64,000 nucleotides of DNA from Streptomyces tanashiensis (GTDB taxonomy: Bacteria; Actinomycetota; Actinomycetes; Streptomycetales; Streptomycetaceae): contig NZ_BMRZ01000001.1 of NCBI RefSeq assembly GCF_014648895.1, positions 1-64,000 of the forward strand, given 5' to 3'. This document shows, piece after piece, positions 1 to 8,262 of the stretch (positions are counted from its first letter, which is position 1; each line of letters starts with the position of its first letter). The translations under genes and the position numbers were made by a program. Under the pieces are notes generated by a model. That model searched no databases. It was not told the origin of the DNA and saw only the letters and a program-made list of their open reading frames with translations.

Positions 1-258
1 ACCGTCGGTGTACGGCTTCTTCGCCTCCAGGCCGAAGCCCTGGGCGCGGTGCCGGCGCAACTGCTCGACCTCGTTGAAGGAACCCGGGTCGAGCAGCAGC
101 TCGATGCGCTCACGCGCCGTCAGCTTGCCCTTCGCGTGCTGCGCCTCGGTCGCGCGCTCACTCGGGCCACGCAGCGCCTGCTCGCGCAGGACGTGCAGCT
201 CGGCCACTCGGCCACGGGCGTCAGCGGGCTCGCTCGGGATCTGGTCCACAACGGTCAT
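1..258 (-). CDS. accB: acyl-CoA carboxylase carboxyltransferase (beta) subunit, AccB/PccB type, N-terminal part
   Basis: Only the first 86 residues lie in the window; the gene runs off the left edge. The biotin-dependent carboxyltransferase moves CO2 from carboxybiotin to acetyl- or propionyl-CoA for fatty acid and polyketide precursors. The motif KGKLTARERIELLLDPGSF followed by GFGLEAKKPYTDG is the family's N-terminal signature. The opening MTVVDQIPSEP resembles the Streptomyces AccB type rather than the PccB type, by memory only. The ATG is six bases downstream of TAGGGT and lacks a Shine-Dalgarno sequence, so the transcript is probably leaderless. Acetyl- versus propionyl-CoA preference cannot be judged from this fragment. 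Confidence 0.9.
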   Translation of the reverse strand, partial: MTVVDQIPSEPADARGRVAELHVLREQALRGPSERATEAQHAKGKLTARERIELLLDPGSFNEVEQLRRHRAQGFGLEAKKPYTDG

Positions 259-264
259 GTACCG

Positions 265-270
265 ACCCTA
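265..270 (-). promoter_or_regulatory. -10 element of leaderless accB promoter
   Basis: TAGGGT on the minus strand ends six bases before the accB ATG, so transcription should start at or next to the start codon. No good -35 is visible. Confidence 0.5.
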
Positions 271-332
271 CGAAGTCACACAAGAAAACCCCGCCGTCGA
301 CTCCGTACAGTCTCGCGTGTCGAATCCTGGTG

Positions 333-363
333 GGGCTGGACAGAACCCTTGCCCGTCCAGCCC
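333..363 (-). terminator. hairpin terminator after the PL8 lyase gene
   Basis: Perfect inverted repeat GGGCTGGAC / GTCCAGCCC with a 13-base loop, about 48 bases beyond the stop codon of the lyase gene and before the accB promoter. There is no long U tract, which is usual in Streptomyces. Confidence 0.6.
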
Positions 364-411
364 GAGTCAACAGCCAGACACCCCTCGTGTTTGTCGGGTT
401 CCGACATAGAC

Positions 412-2739
412 CTAGACGAGAACCTCGCAACCATGGGTCGTACCCCCGGTACCCGGGGTGATCCGCAGCCGCAGCGCGGACCCGGTGGCGAGGACCTCCA
501 CCGAGGGATCGTGGCGGAGCACCCGGCGGACCGGACGGTTCCACACCAGCTCCAGCGGCTGCCCCGTGCGCAGCGGCTCGGAGACCCTCAGATCGAGGAC
601 GGAGCGGCGGCGCCGGACGAGGACGCTCGCGGGCGCGGTGACCGTGAGGGGTCCCACCGTACCGGCCTGCCAGAGGTTCGCGGCGGTCATTCCGAGGGAC
701 GGGACGGCGATCGCCTGACGCTCGGCGGTGTTGTCGAGAACGTGCAGCCAGCGGGGGTCGGCGGCGCGGGCGGCGACCGTGCGCCGGGAGGCGCCCGGCA
801 TCAGGAGGTACACGTACGAGGCCGCGACCGGGTCGGTGCCGTGGTCCAGCCAGAGGGTCTGGTAGCGGCGGGTGCGGCGCTCGGTGGAGCTCGTGGTGTT
901 GATGTCGCTCCAGGCGCCGGTACGGTCCTCGCGCAGGGTGCGCAGGTCGCGCGTCCCCCGGGGGAAGACCCAGCCGCCGTGGCCCTCCAGGTGCGCCCAG
1001 CCGCCGCCGGTGGTGAGGGCCTGGGTGCCCGCCTCCCCCAGGAGCCGGTTGTCGACCACCGTCTCGACGGGCACCCCGTCGGTCGCGGTGATCCCGGCGC
1101 CCAGGCAGATGACCGCGTCCGCCGCGCAGAACCAGGACTTGCGCGCCTCCAGGGTGGAGCCGAGGCCCTTGAGGTGCTGGCCGACGGCCGCGTACTCGCC
1201 GTCGGTGGCCCCGCCGACCCAGCGCACGGCCGGTCGGGGCGCGCCCCACTCGCCGCCCGCCCGGTCGGCGAGCCGCTTGGTGGAGACGGTGGTGCCGGGG
1301 AGGCGGTACGGATCGACGGTGGGCCAGAACCAGTCGGTGTACTGGTCGCCGAGGTCCGGGGTCCACCAGGAGAGCATCCCGGCGCCGGTGTGCCAGCCGC
1401 GCGGGTTCTCGCCGTTGCCGCACTCGTAGTACGTGATCCGGTCCGAGGCCATCGCGATGCCGGCGGCCCAGCCGGGGCGGCGGTGGACGGCCCGGTCCAT
1501 CGCGGCGAAGAGCCGGTGGCCGGTGGGTTCGGGGGCGGCGGGGACGGGGGCGGCGGCCACCGCGTGCAGCCGGGCGAGGTCGGCGACGCCGAACTGGCGG
1601 GCGGCGAGGATCGGGGAGACGGTGTCGCGCTCGATCCACCCCTTCACGCGCGCGTGCCACCGGTCCCGCTCGGCCGCGGACGCTCCGCCCGCGAGGAGGG
1701 CGATGGCCGCGATGACGCCCTGCCCGTGGAAGTGGTCGGAGCGCATGATCCGCCGGTCGTCGTTCTTGAGGTAGCCGCGGCTGATGGCGCGCCCGTTGAC
1801 GGCGTCCATCATCAGGCCGTCGTAGAGGAAGGGCGCGTAGGCCTTCTCGACGCTGTCGAGGACGATCTGCCGCTGGGGGTCGGTGACGGCCCAGCTGGAG
1901 CCTGCGAGGAGGGAGAAGAGCCGGCCGAGCCCGTCGAGCATGACCTGCCCGTACGTGCCGGAGTAGGCGACCCAGGTGTGCTGGACGAAGGAGCCGTCGG
2001 CGTAGAGGCCGTCGCCCTGGGCGACGTACGGGAAGACGGGCGAGAGGGCGTCGCGGGCGAGGGCGATCTTGGCGGGGTTCGCGCCGAGGACCCCGCGCAG
2101 GGCGACCGAGCGGCAGAGGTCGACGCGGTTGGCGCCGGTGGAGGTGCCCGAGTAGTTCGTGAGGACCGAGTCGGGCACGAAGTGGTCGACGGCGGCGCAG
2201 GCGGCGGCGATGCGCTCGGCGCCGAGCCGCGGGTGGAGCACGGCCACGATGTCCATGAGGAGGCGGGGGCTGCCGATCTGCCACTCCCACCAGTTGCCGT
2301 AGCGCGGGGCGCCCGCCCGGTAGACCGTGGCGGAGAGGTGGTCGAGGCCGCGCAGCACGTCGGCGAGCAGGCTCTCGTCGCCGGTGAGTCCGGTGCCGGG
2401 CTGCGCGTACGCCTGGGTCATGGTCCACAGGCGGCTGTAGCTCTGGGTGATGCCGGCCGGCGGGTCGAAGGGGGCGTCGGGCCAGAGCGAGGTGGGCGTG
2501 GCGGCCATGCCCGCGCGGAAGGTGCGCGCGAGCGTGCCGGTCTCGGCGAGCCGGCCGGCGTAGGGCTCGGCCCCGGCGTCGAAGCCGGAGCCGAGCTGGA
2601 GGTCGAGCCAGCGGAGCCGCAGTGTCTCGAACTCGTCCGCCGGGTCCGCCGCGCGGGCGGAGGGGGAGAGTGCGAGGGCGGTCGCGGCGGCGGCCGTCGT
2701 GCTCAGGAAGGTGCGGCGGGACCAGAGGGGCAGGGACAC
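412..2739 (-). CDS. secreted polysaccharide lyase family 8 (hyaluronate/chondroitin/xanthan lyase type)
   Basis: A 775-residue secreted lyase that cleaves uronic-acid polysaccharides by beta-elimination. The chosen GTG start has GGGAGG five bases upstream; an in-frame start 26 codons earlier would spoil the export signal. Residues 1-31 form a Tat-like signal (RRTFLST, hydrophobic core, ARA-A cleavage). The alpha-toroid half contains NWWEWQIGSPRLL near 149. Putative catalytic residues are Asn204 (TGANRVDL), His254 and Tyr263 (QHTWVAYSGTYG). Their spacing of 50 and 9 equals that of the Asn/His/Tyr triad of pneumococcal hyaluronate lyase as I remember it. The C-terminal half is the beta-sandwich region. 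Substrate is not determined. It lies downstream of a GH101 gene, with a LacI-like palindrome in its upstream region. Confidence 0.9.
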   Translation of the reverse strand: MSLPLWSRRTFLSTTAAAATALALSPSARAADPADEFETLRLRWLDLQLGSGFDAGAEPYAGRLAETGTLARTFRAGMAATPTSLWPDAPFDPPAGITQSYSRLWTMTQAYAQPGTGLTGDESLLADVLRGLDHLSATVYRAGAPRYGNWWEWQIGSPRLLMDIVAVLHPRLGAERIAAACAAVDHFVPDSVLTNYSGTSTGANRVDLCRSVALRGVLGANPAKIALARDALSPVFPYVAQGDGLYADGSFVQHTWVAYSGTYGQVMLDGLGRLFSLLAGSSWAVTDPQRQIVLDSVEKAYAPFLYDGLMMDAVNGRAISRGYLKNDDRRIMRSDHFHGQGVIAAIALLAGGASAAERDRWHARVKGWIERDTVSPILAARQFGVADLARLHAVAAAPVPAAPEPTGHRLFAAMDRAVHRRPGWAAGIAMASDRITYYECGNGENPRGWHTGAGMLSWWTPDLGDQYTDWFWPTVDPYRLPGTTVSTKRLADRAGGEWGAPRPAVRWVGGATDGEYAAVGQHLKGLGSTLEARKSWFCAADAVICLGAGITATDGVPVETVVDNRLLGEAGTQALTTGGGWAHLEGHGGWVFPRGTRDLRTLREDRTGAWSDINTTSSTERRTRRYQTLWLDHGTDPVAASYVYLLMPGASRRTVAARAADPRWLHVLDNTAERQAIAVPSLGMTAANLWQAGTVGPLTVTAPASVLVRRRRSVLDLRVSEPLRTGQPLELVWNRPVRRVLRHDPSVEVLATGSALRLRITPGTGGTTHGCEVLV

Positions 2740-2816
2740 GGGAGCCTCCCGGGGGAAGTGGTGGAGACCGGTCGGCGCCCGGTGTAACACCCTGTTTCCG
2801 ACGCAATCAATGAGCA

Positions 2817-2832
2817 CGGCAAGCGCTTACCG
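2817..2832. promoter_or_regulatory. LacI-type operator-like palindrome upstream of PL8 gene
   Basis: CGGCAAGCGCTTACCG is a 16-base palindrome with one mismatched pair and the AAGCGCTT core typical of LacI-family sugar regulators. It lies 78 bases upstream of the lyase start and just after the GH101 stop. No lacI gene is in the window. Confidence 0.5.
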
Positions 2833-2846
2833 CCTCGGGGCCTCCG

Positions 2847-5800
2847 TCAGCTCCCACAGTGGAAGCGGGCGCTCCCCCAGTCCGCGTGGTCGTTGCCGTT
2901 CCCGTCGCCGCCGTCGCCGACCACCAGGTCGACGTAGGAGGCGCCGGTGACGTCGGCGGTGAGCGACCAGGCGGGGTCCGCGGCCTTGAGGACCGGGGAC
3001 TTCACCTTCTCCGCGCCGTCCGCGAGCACACTGAACTGGACGCTGCCGCGGCTGGTCTGGACGTCGTCCACCCCGACCTCGGCGGTGAGCGAGGTGCACC
3101 GGCCGCCGAGGTAGTAGCGGACCTTGGCCGGGGCGTGGGTGCCCAGACCCTTCGCGTACGTCACTCCGCCGATCCGCAGCGGGGAGCCGTCGCCGGCGCC
3201 TGTCTCGCCGTTGGAGAGGTCGCGCTCGACGGGTCCCCAGCCGTTCTCGGACGAGGTCCAGTCGAGGTCACTGGCCCAGCTGTCGGCGGTGGGCGGCGGC
3301 GGCAGGGTGCGCACGGTGGTGGCGGCGGTGAGCTTCCGCTCCCCTCCCCCGACGGTGTAGGCGACGGAGGCGCCCAGCGGGTACGGCTGGTAGGCCGCGT
3401 CCACCGGCGGTGTCACCTGCCAGGTGGCGGTGGCCTTCGCGCCCGGGGCGACCGTGCCGAGGGCGACGGGCGCGGCGGGTTCGGCGGTCCAGCCCTCGGG
3501 GAGGGTGAGGACGGCCCGGGCGCCGGTGGCCTCGGTGGCCTCGTCGTTGCCGAAGGTGGCGGTGACCTGGTTCGGCCGGCCGGGCTCCAGGGTCTCGGGA
3601 GCGGTGACGGTGAGCGTGCCGCAGGCGGCGCGCTCGGCGGCCGGGCCGAGGTCGGTGACGGTGAAGCCGTCGAGGACGAAGTCGGCGCCGTCGGGGGCGT
3701 CCCCGCGCTTGCGCAGGCCGGTCCAGGTGTCGCCGCAGCCGGCGGTGACGGTCTCGGTGAAGTGCCCGGTGGTCCGCTGCTGCCCGATCGGGGTGCGCCG
3801 GGTCTCGACCGCCCCGGTGCCGTTCGCGCGGTCGTAGCCGGTGACCCACTCGTACGCGCCCGCGTGGCTGGACTGGTAGTCGTACTCCACGCGGTAGTTG
3901 TGGCCGTCCTTCATCGGGACGGTCCAGGGCGCGGTCCGGTAGACGAGTCCGCTGTTCTCGTCGTGCGACTTGAGGGTCTCGGCGCCGCCGATGACGTCGT
4001 CGATCGGCTTTCCGTTCCAGCCGGCCTGGGTGTACGGGGCGTGCAGCTGGGCGATGTGGGTGCGCGGGTCGGTCGTGCCGCCGGAGTCGCCCTTGAGGAA
4101 GGGGCCCCAGCCCTGGTCGACGGCCTCGAAGTCCTCGTACGCGACCGTCCCGGCCTTCGTCGCGGGGGCGTTGGCCACGATCCGGACGTCGTCGATCCGT
4201 ACGGTCGCCTCGCTGCCGCTCGCGGCCTGGATCCGCAGCGGTACGGAGCCGCCGGCGGGTGCGGTGAAGGTGACCTTGGCGCGCTGGAAGCGGGTGCCGT
4301 TCCAGTCGGAGGCGGCGACCCGGTCCTCCAGGGAGGAGCGCTCGACGGTGACGGCGGTGCCGCCGGCGGAGAGGGTGGTCGGGCGGGTCTTGCCGGGTTC
4401 GACCTCGATGAGGGCGGAGGCGGTGTACCGCTTGCCGGGGGTGAGGCCGGTGATCTGCTGGCGGACCGAGGCGGTGGTGGTGCCGCCGAGCTTCGCGCTG
4501 TTGCGGCCCTGGTCGTCGGTGTCTCGGGCGACGGTGCCGGCCGTGGTCCAGGCGCCGAGCTTCGCGTCGTTGAAGCCGGGGTCCTTCACCGGGGTGCCCT
4601 GGCCCCACCGCGGGGCGGTCTGCGCGGGGGCGCTGTCCGGGTAGAGGACGTAGGGCTGTCCGGCGGTGGCGTCGAGGGTGATCCGTCCGCCGGAGGGCCG
4701 TACGGTGCCGGTCTTCACGCGGCCGTTGTCGGTGAGCTTGTAGACGGTGTACGCGCGCGTGCCGCCGGGTACGGCCCAACTGGTCGTCCCGCCGGACTTG
4801 TTGTAGTGGTAAAGCTTCTTGCCGCCGTCCCACGGGAGCAGGTAGCTCTCGCCGTCGAGGACCTTGCGGCCGTTCTCGTAGAAGGTGCGGCGGCCGTTCT
4901 CGACGGTGCCGCGGACGCCGCCGGTGAAGGTGATGTCGTCGCCGTTCCAGCGGGTGATCTTCTGCTGCTGGAGGTACTTGGCGGGCAGGTTCCGCTGCCA
5001 GATGTTGGCGGAGAAGGCGTTCCAGTCGGTCTCGCCGGTCCAGCCCTCGAAGTCGACCAGGGCGGTCTGGCCGAGGACCGGGTGGTTGTTCCAGACGTCC
5101 TTCTCGCCGTTGCGGATGAAGCGGATGATCTGCGAGTTGAGGCCCTTGTTGGTGGCGCCGCCGTAGTCGAGGTCGTTGGCCCAGTGGGCCCAGAGGGAGG
5201 ACCGCTCGAACTTCTCGGACCACTCGGTGGCGACGTTCCAGCCCTGCGCCTGGACGGCCTGCATCGTCTTGTCGGCGATCCAGCCGTGCGTGTAGTAGAC
5301 GTCGATGTAGAGCATCGACAGGTTGGGGTCGGTCTCGTCGCGGAGCTGCTGGAAGCGGCGGGCGAGGTCGCCGCTGTTCACGTCGCGGCGCTGGTCGATG
5401 TAGTAGCTCTGGTTGAGCCAGTTCCAGCCGGGCTTGGTCTTGTCGACGAGGGTCTCGCTGAAGTTCTTCGCCTCGGGGTACGACTCGGTGGCGTTCACGT
5501 GGACGCCGAAGCCGGCGCCCCACTTCCTGCCCTCGCGCAGCAGGGTGTTGAGGTCGGCGAGGCCGCCGGCCCGCTTGTTGTAGTTGCCGCCGTAGTCGGG
5601 GTGGGCGGAGTCGTGGCCCTCGGAGCCGTACCCCTTGAGCAGCGCGAACTGGCCGAGTCCGTCCGTGGAGAGCGAGATCCGCTTGACGTCGTCGAGGGTG
5701 CGCAGGAAGGGGTGGGTGGCCTGGGAGGCGAAGTTGAACGGGATGTGGGCGACGACCCTCCCGGGCGTCTGCTCGCTGCCGGGGGCCTTGATCCCGATCG

Positions 5801-6692
5801 CGCGGAAGGCGACGGCGCCGTCCTGCCAGTCGGTGGTGCCGTCGGCGTTGGCGTCGGGGGTGACGACGACCTTCGCCCAGGGCAGGTTGTCGCCGCTCTC
5901 GGGCTGCGGGGCGCCGGCGCCGCGGTAGGTCCACTGGCCGGACCAGACGCCGACGCGGGTCTCCGCGCCGTTCCTGCGGGCCTGGTGCCAGAAGCGGGCG
6001 CCGTCGCGGGCGGAGGCGCCGGAGGGCTTGTCGTAGCTGGAGTTGGACTCGACGGCGGCGGCGAGCCGGCCGGTGTTGACGATCGCGTAGCTCGCGCCGA
6101 CCGGGTTCGCCTCGGCGGCGGTGGCGTCGGTGACCTGGGCGAAGACGTCGGCGGTACGGGTGGAGTCCGGGTCGAGCCGGGTGAAGGCGGTCGCGGCGCC
6201 GGTGTCCGAGGAGCCGACGGAGACCAGGTCGTGGCCGGGGACGTCGATCGTGCCGACGCGGAAGGTCTCGGTGTCCCGGACGGCGGTCACCTTGAAGGTG
6301 GTGGTCCGGCCGGCCACGCTCAGCCGGGCGTCGATCTCGACGCCGGGCAGGTCGGGGAAGACGAGGGTGTACGCGGCGGAGCCGGCGGTCAGGACGGGGG
6401 CGCCCTTGGCCTGGACGGCGTGGGCGGTGCCGTTGAGGACGACCTGTGTGACGGGGGCCGTGCTCCCGAGGAGGCGGGCGCCGCTCGCCCTGTCGGTGTA
6501 CGACAGGACGCGGGGGAAGTCCTCGGCGACGGCGACGGAGAGCTGGTCGGAGCCGATGACGGCGTCGGCGGACGCGGCCGCGGGGGCCCCGGTCGTGTCG
6601 GCCAGGGCGGGCCCGGACAGGGCGAACACCGTGGCCGAGGCGGCCGCGAGCGCGCAGGCCGCACGGAGTCTGGAGGAGAGGGGGAGGGACAT
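2847..6692 (-). CDS. secreted endo-alpha-N-acetylgalactosaminidase (GH101) with C-terminal NPCBM domain
   Basis: A 1281-residue secreted glycosidase of family GH101, which releases core-1 disaccharide (Gal-beta-1,3-GalNAc) from Ser/Thr of mucin-type glycoproteins. Residues 1-31 are a Sec signal ending ALA-D. An N-terminal beta-rich domain precedes the barrel. The nucleophile is probably Asp464 in LYIDVYYTHGW. The acid/base is probably Glu496 in WSEKFE, 32 residues later, the spacing I recall for the pneumococcal enzyme. Typical GH101 strings (WANDLDYGGATNKGLNSQI, VDFEGWTGETDW) follow. Carbohydrate-binding-like jelly-roll segments and a NEW3-like domain come next. Residues about 1138-1281 are an NPCBM module (GLGTHAPAKVRYYLGG). 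The ATG has no clear Shine-Dalgarno sequence, so the start is slightly uncertain. Confidence 0.92.
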   Translation of the reverse strand: MSLPLSSRLRAACALAAASATVFALSGPALADTTGAPAAASADAVIGSDQLSVAVAEDFPRVLSYTDRASGARLLGSTAPVTQVVLNGTAHAVQAKGAPVLTAGSAAYTLVFPDLPGVEIDARLSVAGRTTTFKVTAVRDTETFRVGTIDVPGHDLVSVGSSDTGAATAFTRLDPDSTRTADVFAQVTDATAAEANPVGASYAIVNTGRLAAAVESNSSYDKPSGASARDGARFWHQARRNGAETRVGVWSGQWTYRGAGAPQPESGDNLPWAKVVVTPDANADGTTDWQDGAVAFRAIGIKAPGSEQTPGRVVAHIPFNFASQATHPFLRTLDDVKRISLSTDGLGQFALLKGYGSEGHDSAHPDYGGNYNKRAGGLADLNTLLREGRKWGAGFGVHVNATESYPEAKNFSETLVDKTKPGWNWLNQSYYIDQRRDVNSGDLARRFQQLRDETDPNLSMLYIDVYYTHGWIADKTMQAVQAQGWNVATEWSEKFERSSLWAHWANDLDYGGATNKGLNSQIIRFIRNGEKDVWNNHPVLGQTALVDFEGWTGETDWNAFSANIWQRNLPAKYLQQQKITRWNGDDITFTGGVRGTVENGRRTFYENGRKVLDGESYLLPWDGGKKLYHYNKSGGTTSWAVPGGTRAYTVYKLTDNGRVKTGTVRPSGGRITLDATAGQPYVLYPDSAPAQTAPRWGQGTPVKDPGFNDAKLGAWTTAGTVARDTDDQGRNSAKLGGTTTASVRQQITGLTPGKRYTASALIEVEPGKTRPTTLSAGGTAVTVERSSLEDRVAASDWNGTRFQRAKVTFTAPAGGSVPLRIQAASGSEATVRIDDVRIVANAPATKAGTVAYEDFEAVDQGWGPFLKGDSGGTTDPRTHIAQLHAPYTQAGWNGKPIDDVIGGAETLKSHDENSGLVYRTAPWTVPMKDGHNYRVEYDYQSSHAGAYEWVTGYDRANGTGAVETRRTPIGQQRTTGHFTETVTAGCGDTWTGLRKRGDAPDGADFVLDGFTVTDLGPAAERAACGTLTVTAPETLEPGRPNQVTATFGNDEATEATGARAVLTLPEGWTAEPAAPVALGTVAPGAKATATWQVTPPVDAAYQPYPLGASVAYTVGGGERKLTAATTVRTLPPPPTADSWASDLDWTSSENGWGPVERDLSNGETGAGDGSPLRIGGVTYAKGLGTHAPAKVRYYLGGRCTSLTAEVGVDDVQTSRGSVQFSVLADGAEKVKSPVLKAADPAWSLTADVTGASYVDLVVGDGGDGNGNDHADWGSARFHCGS

Positions 6693-6764
6693 GCGGACCA
6701 GTCAGCCGCGCCCCGGCGGCACCGTCAACGAGATCGCGCCGAGCGGACCCCTCCAGTCCAAGAA

Positions 6765-6800
6765 CCCCCTTCGGTTAGTCCAAGTGACCACCGAAGGGGG
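6765..6800 (-). terminator. hairpin terminator of the small secreted protein gene
   Basis: Perfect 11-base inverted repeat CCCCCTTCGGT / ACCGAAGGGGG with a 14-base loop. It begins 20 bases beyond the stop of the gene at 6821 and lies upstream of GH101. Confidence 0.7.
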
Positions 6801-6820
6801 CTCGTTCGCCGCTGTACGGG

Positions 6821-7330
6821 TCAGCAGCCGCCGCAGTTGTAGAAGGTCACGTCCCAGTGGTTGCCCTCGTCGGCGTAGACGTTGCCCGCGCCGGACCTCC
6901 ACTGCGGGGCTCCGTCGCCGCGCACACCGATGTAGGTGAAGGTGTTCTTCACGTAGTTGGTGATGCAGGTGGCCTTGCCGAAGTCGAGCTTGTAGCCGTT
7001 CCAGTGCGAGTAGGTGCCGCTCGCGTGGCCGGTCTCGGTGCCGCCGGTGATGTTGAGGGCGCAGCCGCTGGCACTCCGGAGGGTCTGGGCGCCCTGGGCG
7101 GTGGCGAGGTTGAGCTGCTCGAAGGACGTACAGGTGGAGTTGTTGCGGTCCGAGCAGCCGCCGGACGAGGACCAGGTGATGCCGGAGGACCGGAACATCG
7201 AGGTCGCGGTGGCGTGGCTGATCTTGGTGACCGCGTGGGCCTCGCCGGCGGCGGTGAGGACGCCGACGCCGGGCGCGAAGAGCGCGCCGAGGACGAGGGC
7301 CAGAGCGGTCAGGACGGAGCGGAGCTTCAT
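6821..7330 (-). CDS. small secreted protein with Hedgehog/DD-peptidase-like zinc motif
   Basis: 169 residues; AGGAGG eight bases before the ATG fixes the start. A Sec signal (1-33, ending AHA-V) precedes a mature domain of about 136 residues. Six cysteines (59, 67, 90, 122, 166, 169) could make three disulfides. His109-x2-Gly-x3-Asp116 in TYSHWNGYKLDF matches the HxxGxxxD zinc motif of M15 peptidases and Hedgehog. Glu155-x2-His158 in DEGNHWDV matches the following ExxH element. I infer a zinc-binding DD-peptidase-like fold, perhaps a muralytic enzyme. Overall similarity to known M15 enzymes is not obvious, and activity is unproven. The gene is monocistronic, bounded by its own terminator. Confidence 0.65.
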   Translation of the reverse strand: MKLRSVLTALALVLGALFAPGVGVLTAAGEAHAVTKISHATATSMFRSSGITWSSSGGCSDRNNSTCTSFEQLNLATAQGAQTLRSASGCALNITGGTETGHASGTYSHWNGYKLDFGKATCITNYVKNTFTYIGVRGDGAPQWRSGAGNVYADEGNHWDVTFYNCGGC

Positions 7331-7493
7331 CGGGAGTGCCTCCTGCTGGTGACCGTGACGGATGGGGACGGCGGTGCAGGTGGAGCCGGTGGATCCGGTG
7401 GCGCTGGAGAGATGGTGCCGTAGTTCTACGCGCGTCCGCCAGAGGGCGTCGGTGTCCGTGTGACGCCATCCGGATGAACATCCTCCAGGGATG

Positions 7494-7522
7494 TTGAATG
7501 TTGAACGGAATAGGGTTACAGT
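7494..7522 (+). promoter_or_regulatory. promoter of the YceI gene
   Basis: TTGAAT (7494-7499), a 17-base spacer and TACAGT (7517-7522) form a vegetative-type promoter that predicts transcription starting near 7529. Confidence 0.55.
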
Positions 7523-7529
7523 CGTTCTC

Positions 7530-7543
7530 GTTGAAGGTTCAAC
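7530..7543. promoter_or_regulatory. 14-bp operator palindrome at the yceI transcription start
   Basis: GTTGAA-GG-TTCAAC is a perfect palindrome directly after the predicted +1. Two further GTTGAA half-sites (7493 and 7500) sit in the -35 region. The arrangement suits a MarR-type repressor; none is encoded nearby. Confidence 0.55.
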
Positions 7544-7565
7544 AAACACCGACAAGGAGCACGTC

Positions 7566-8177
7566 ATGGGTATCTTCGGCCGCAAGAGCACCGAGTCCGC
7601 CGTCGCCACCGCCACCCTGCCCGTCGACCCGGCGCTGGCCGCCCTGAGTGGCGACTACACCATCGACCCGGCGCACAGCAGCATCGGCTTCACCGTCCGT
7701 CACGCGATGGTCACCAACGTCCGCGGCACCTTCGCCGAGCACGAGGGCGCGCTGAAGCTCGACGGCTCGAACCCGGGCGCCTCCACCGCCTCGATCGACG
7801 TCAAGATCGCCTCCATCGACACCGGCATCGGCGACCGCGACGGCCACCTGCGCAGCGGCGACTTCTTCGACGCCGAGCAGTTCCCCCTGATGAGCTTCCG
7901 CTCCACCGGCGCCGAGCAGCTGGGCGGCGACAAGTACCGGATCACCGGCGACCTGACCATCAAGGACGTCACCAAGCCGCTCGCCATCGACCTGGAGTTC
8001 AACGGCACCGCGACGGACGTCTACGGCAACGAGCGCGTGGGCTTCGAGGGCTCCGCCGAGATCCTGCGCTCCGCGTGGGGCCTGACCTGGAACGCGGCCC
8101 TGGAGACCGGCGGCGTCATGGTCAGCGACAAGGTCAAGCTGAACTTCGACATCTCCGCGATCAAGAACGCCGCCTGA
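7566..8177 (+). CDS. YceI-family lipocalin-like protein
   Basis: 203 residues, ATG seven bases after AAGGAG. YceI proteins are beta-barrel proteins that bind polyisoprenoid or other long-chain lipids. Family strings are GDYTIDPAHSSIGFTVRHAM (about 33-52), LRSGDFFDAEQFPLMSFRST, ITGDLTIKDVTKPL and RSAWGLTWNAALETGGVMV. There is no signal peptide, so the protein is probably cytoplasmic, unlike the periplasmic E. coli YceI. A promoter with an operator palindrome directly upstream suggests regulated expression. The gene is convergent with the next one; a shared hairpin lies between them. Confidence 0.9.
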   Translation: MGIFGRKSTESAVATATLPVDPALAALSGDYTIDPAHSSIGFTVRHAMVTNVRGTFAEHEGALKLDGSNPGASTASIDVKIASIDTGIGDRDGHLRSGDFFDAEQFPLMSFRSTGAEQLGGDKYRITGDLTIKDVTKPLAIDLEFNGTATDVYGNERVGFEGSAEILRSAWGLTWNAALETGGVMVSDKVKLNFDISAIKNAA

Positions 8178-8206
8178 TCCTTTCCGGCACCCCCGGACAC
8201 ACGAGC

Positions 8207-8240
8207 GCGCCCGCCCTCCGCAGCAGCGGAAGGCGGGCGC
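8207..8240. terminator. bidirectional hairpin between convergent genes
   Basis: Inverted repeat of 15 bases (one mismatch) with loop AGCA, 29 bases after the YceI stop and 22 bases beyond the stop of the opposing gene. Confidence 0.65.
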
Positions 8241-8262
8241 TCGGCGTTTCCGGGACCGGGCG

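Noticed and set aside
2859..6842. Very long open frame (about 1300 codons) on the plus strand opposite the GH101 gene, and similar frames opposite many genes.
   Set aside because: Gly/Val/Ala-rich low-complexity translation without family motifs; a consequence of extreme GC at third positions. The minus-strand protein has full GH101 signatures.
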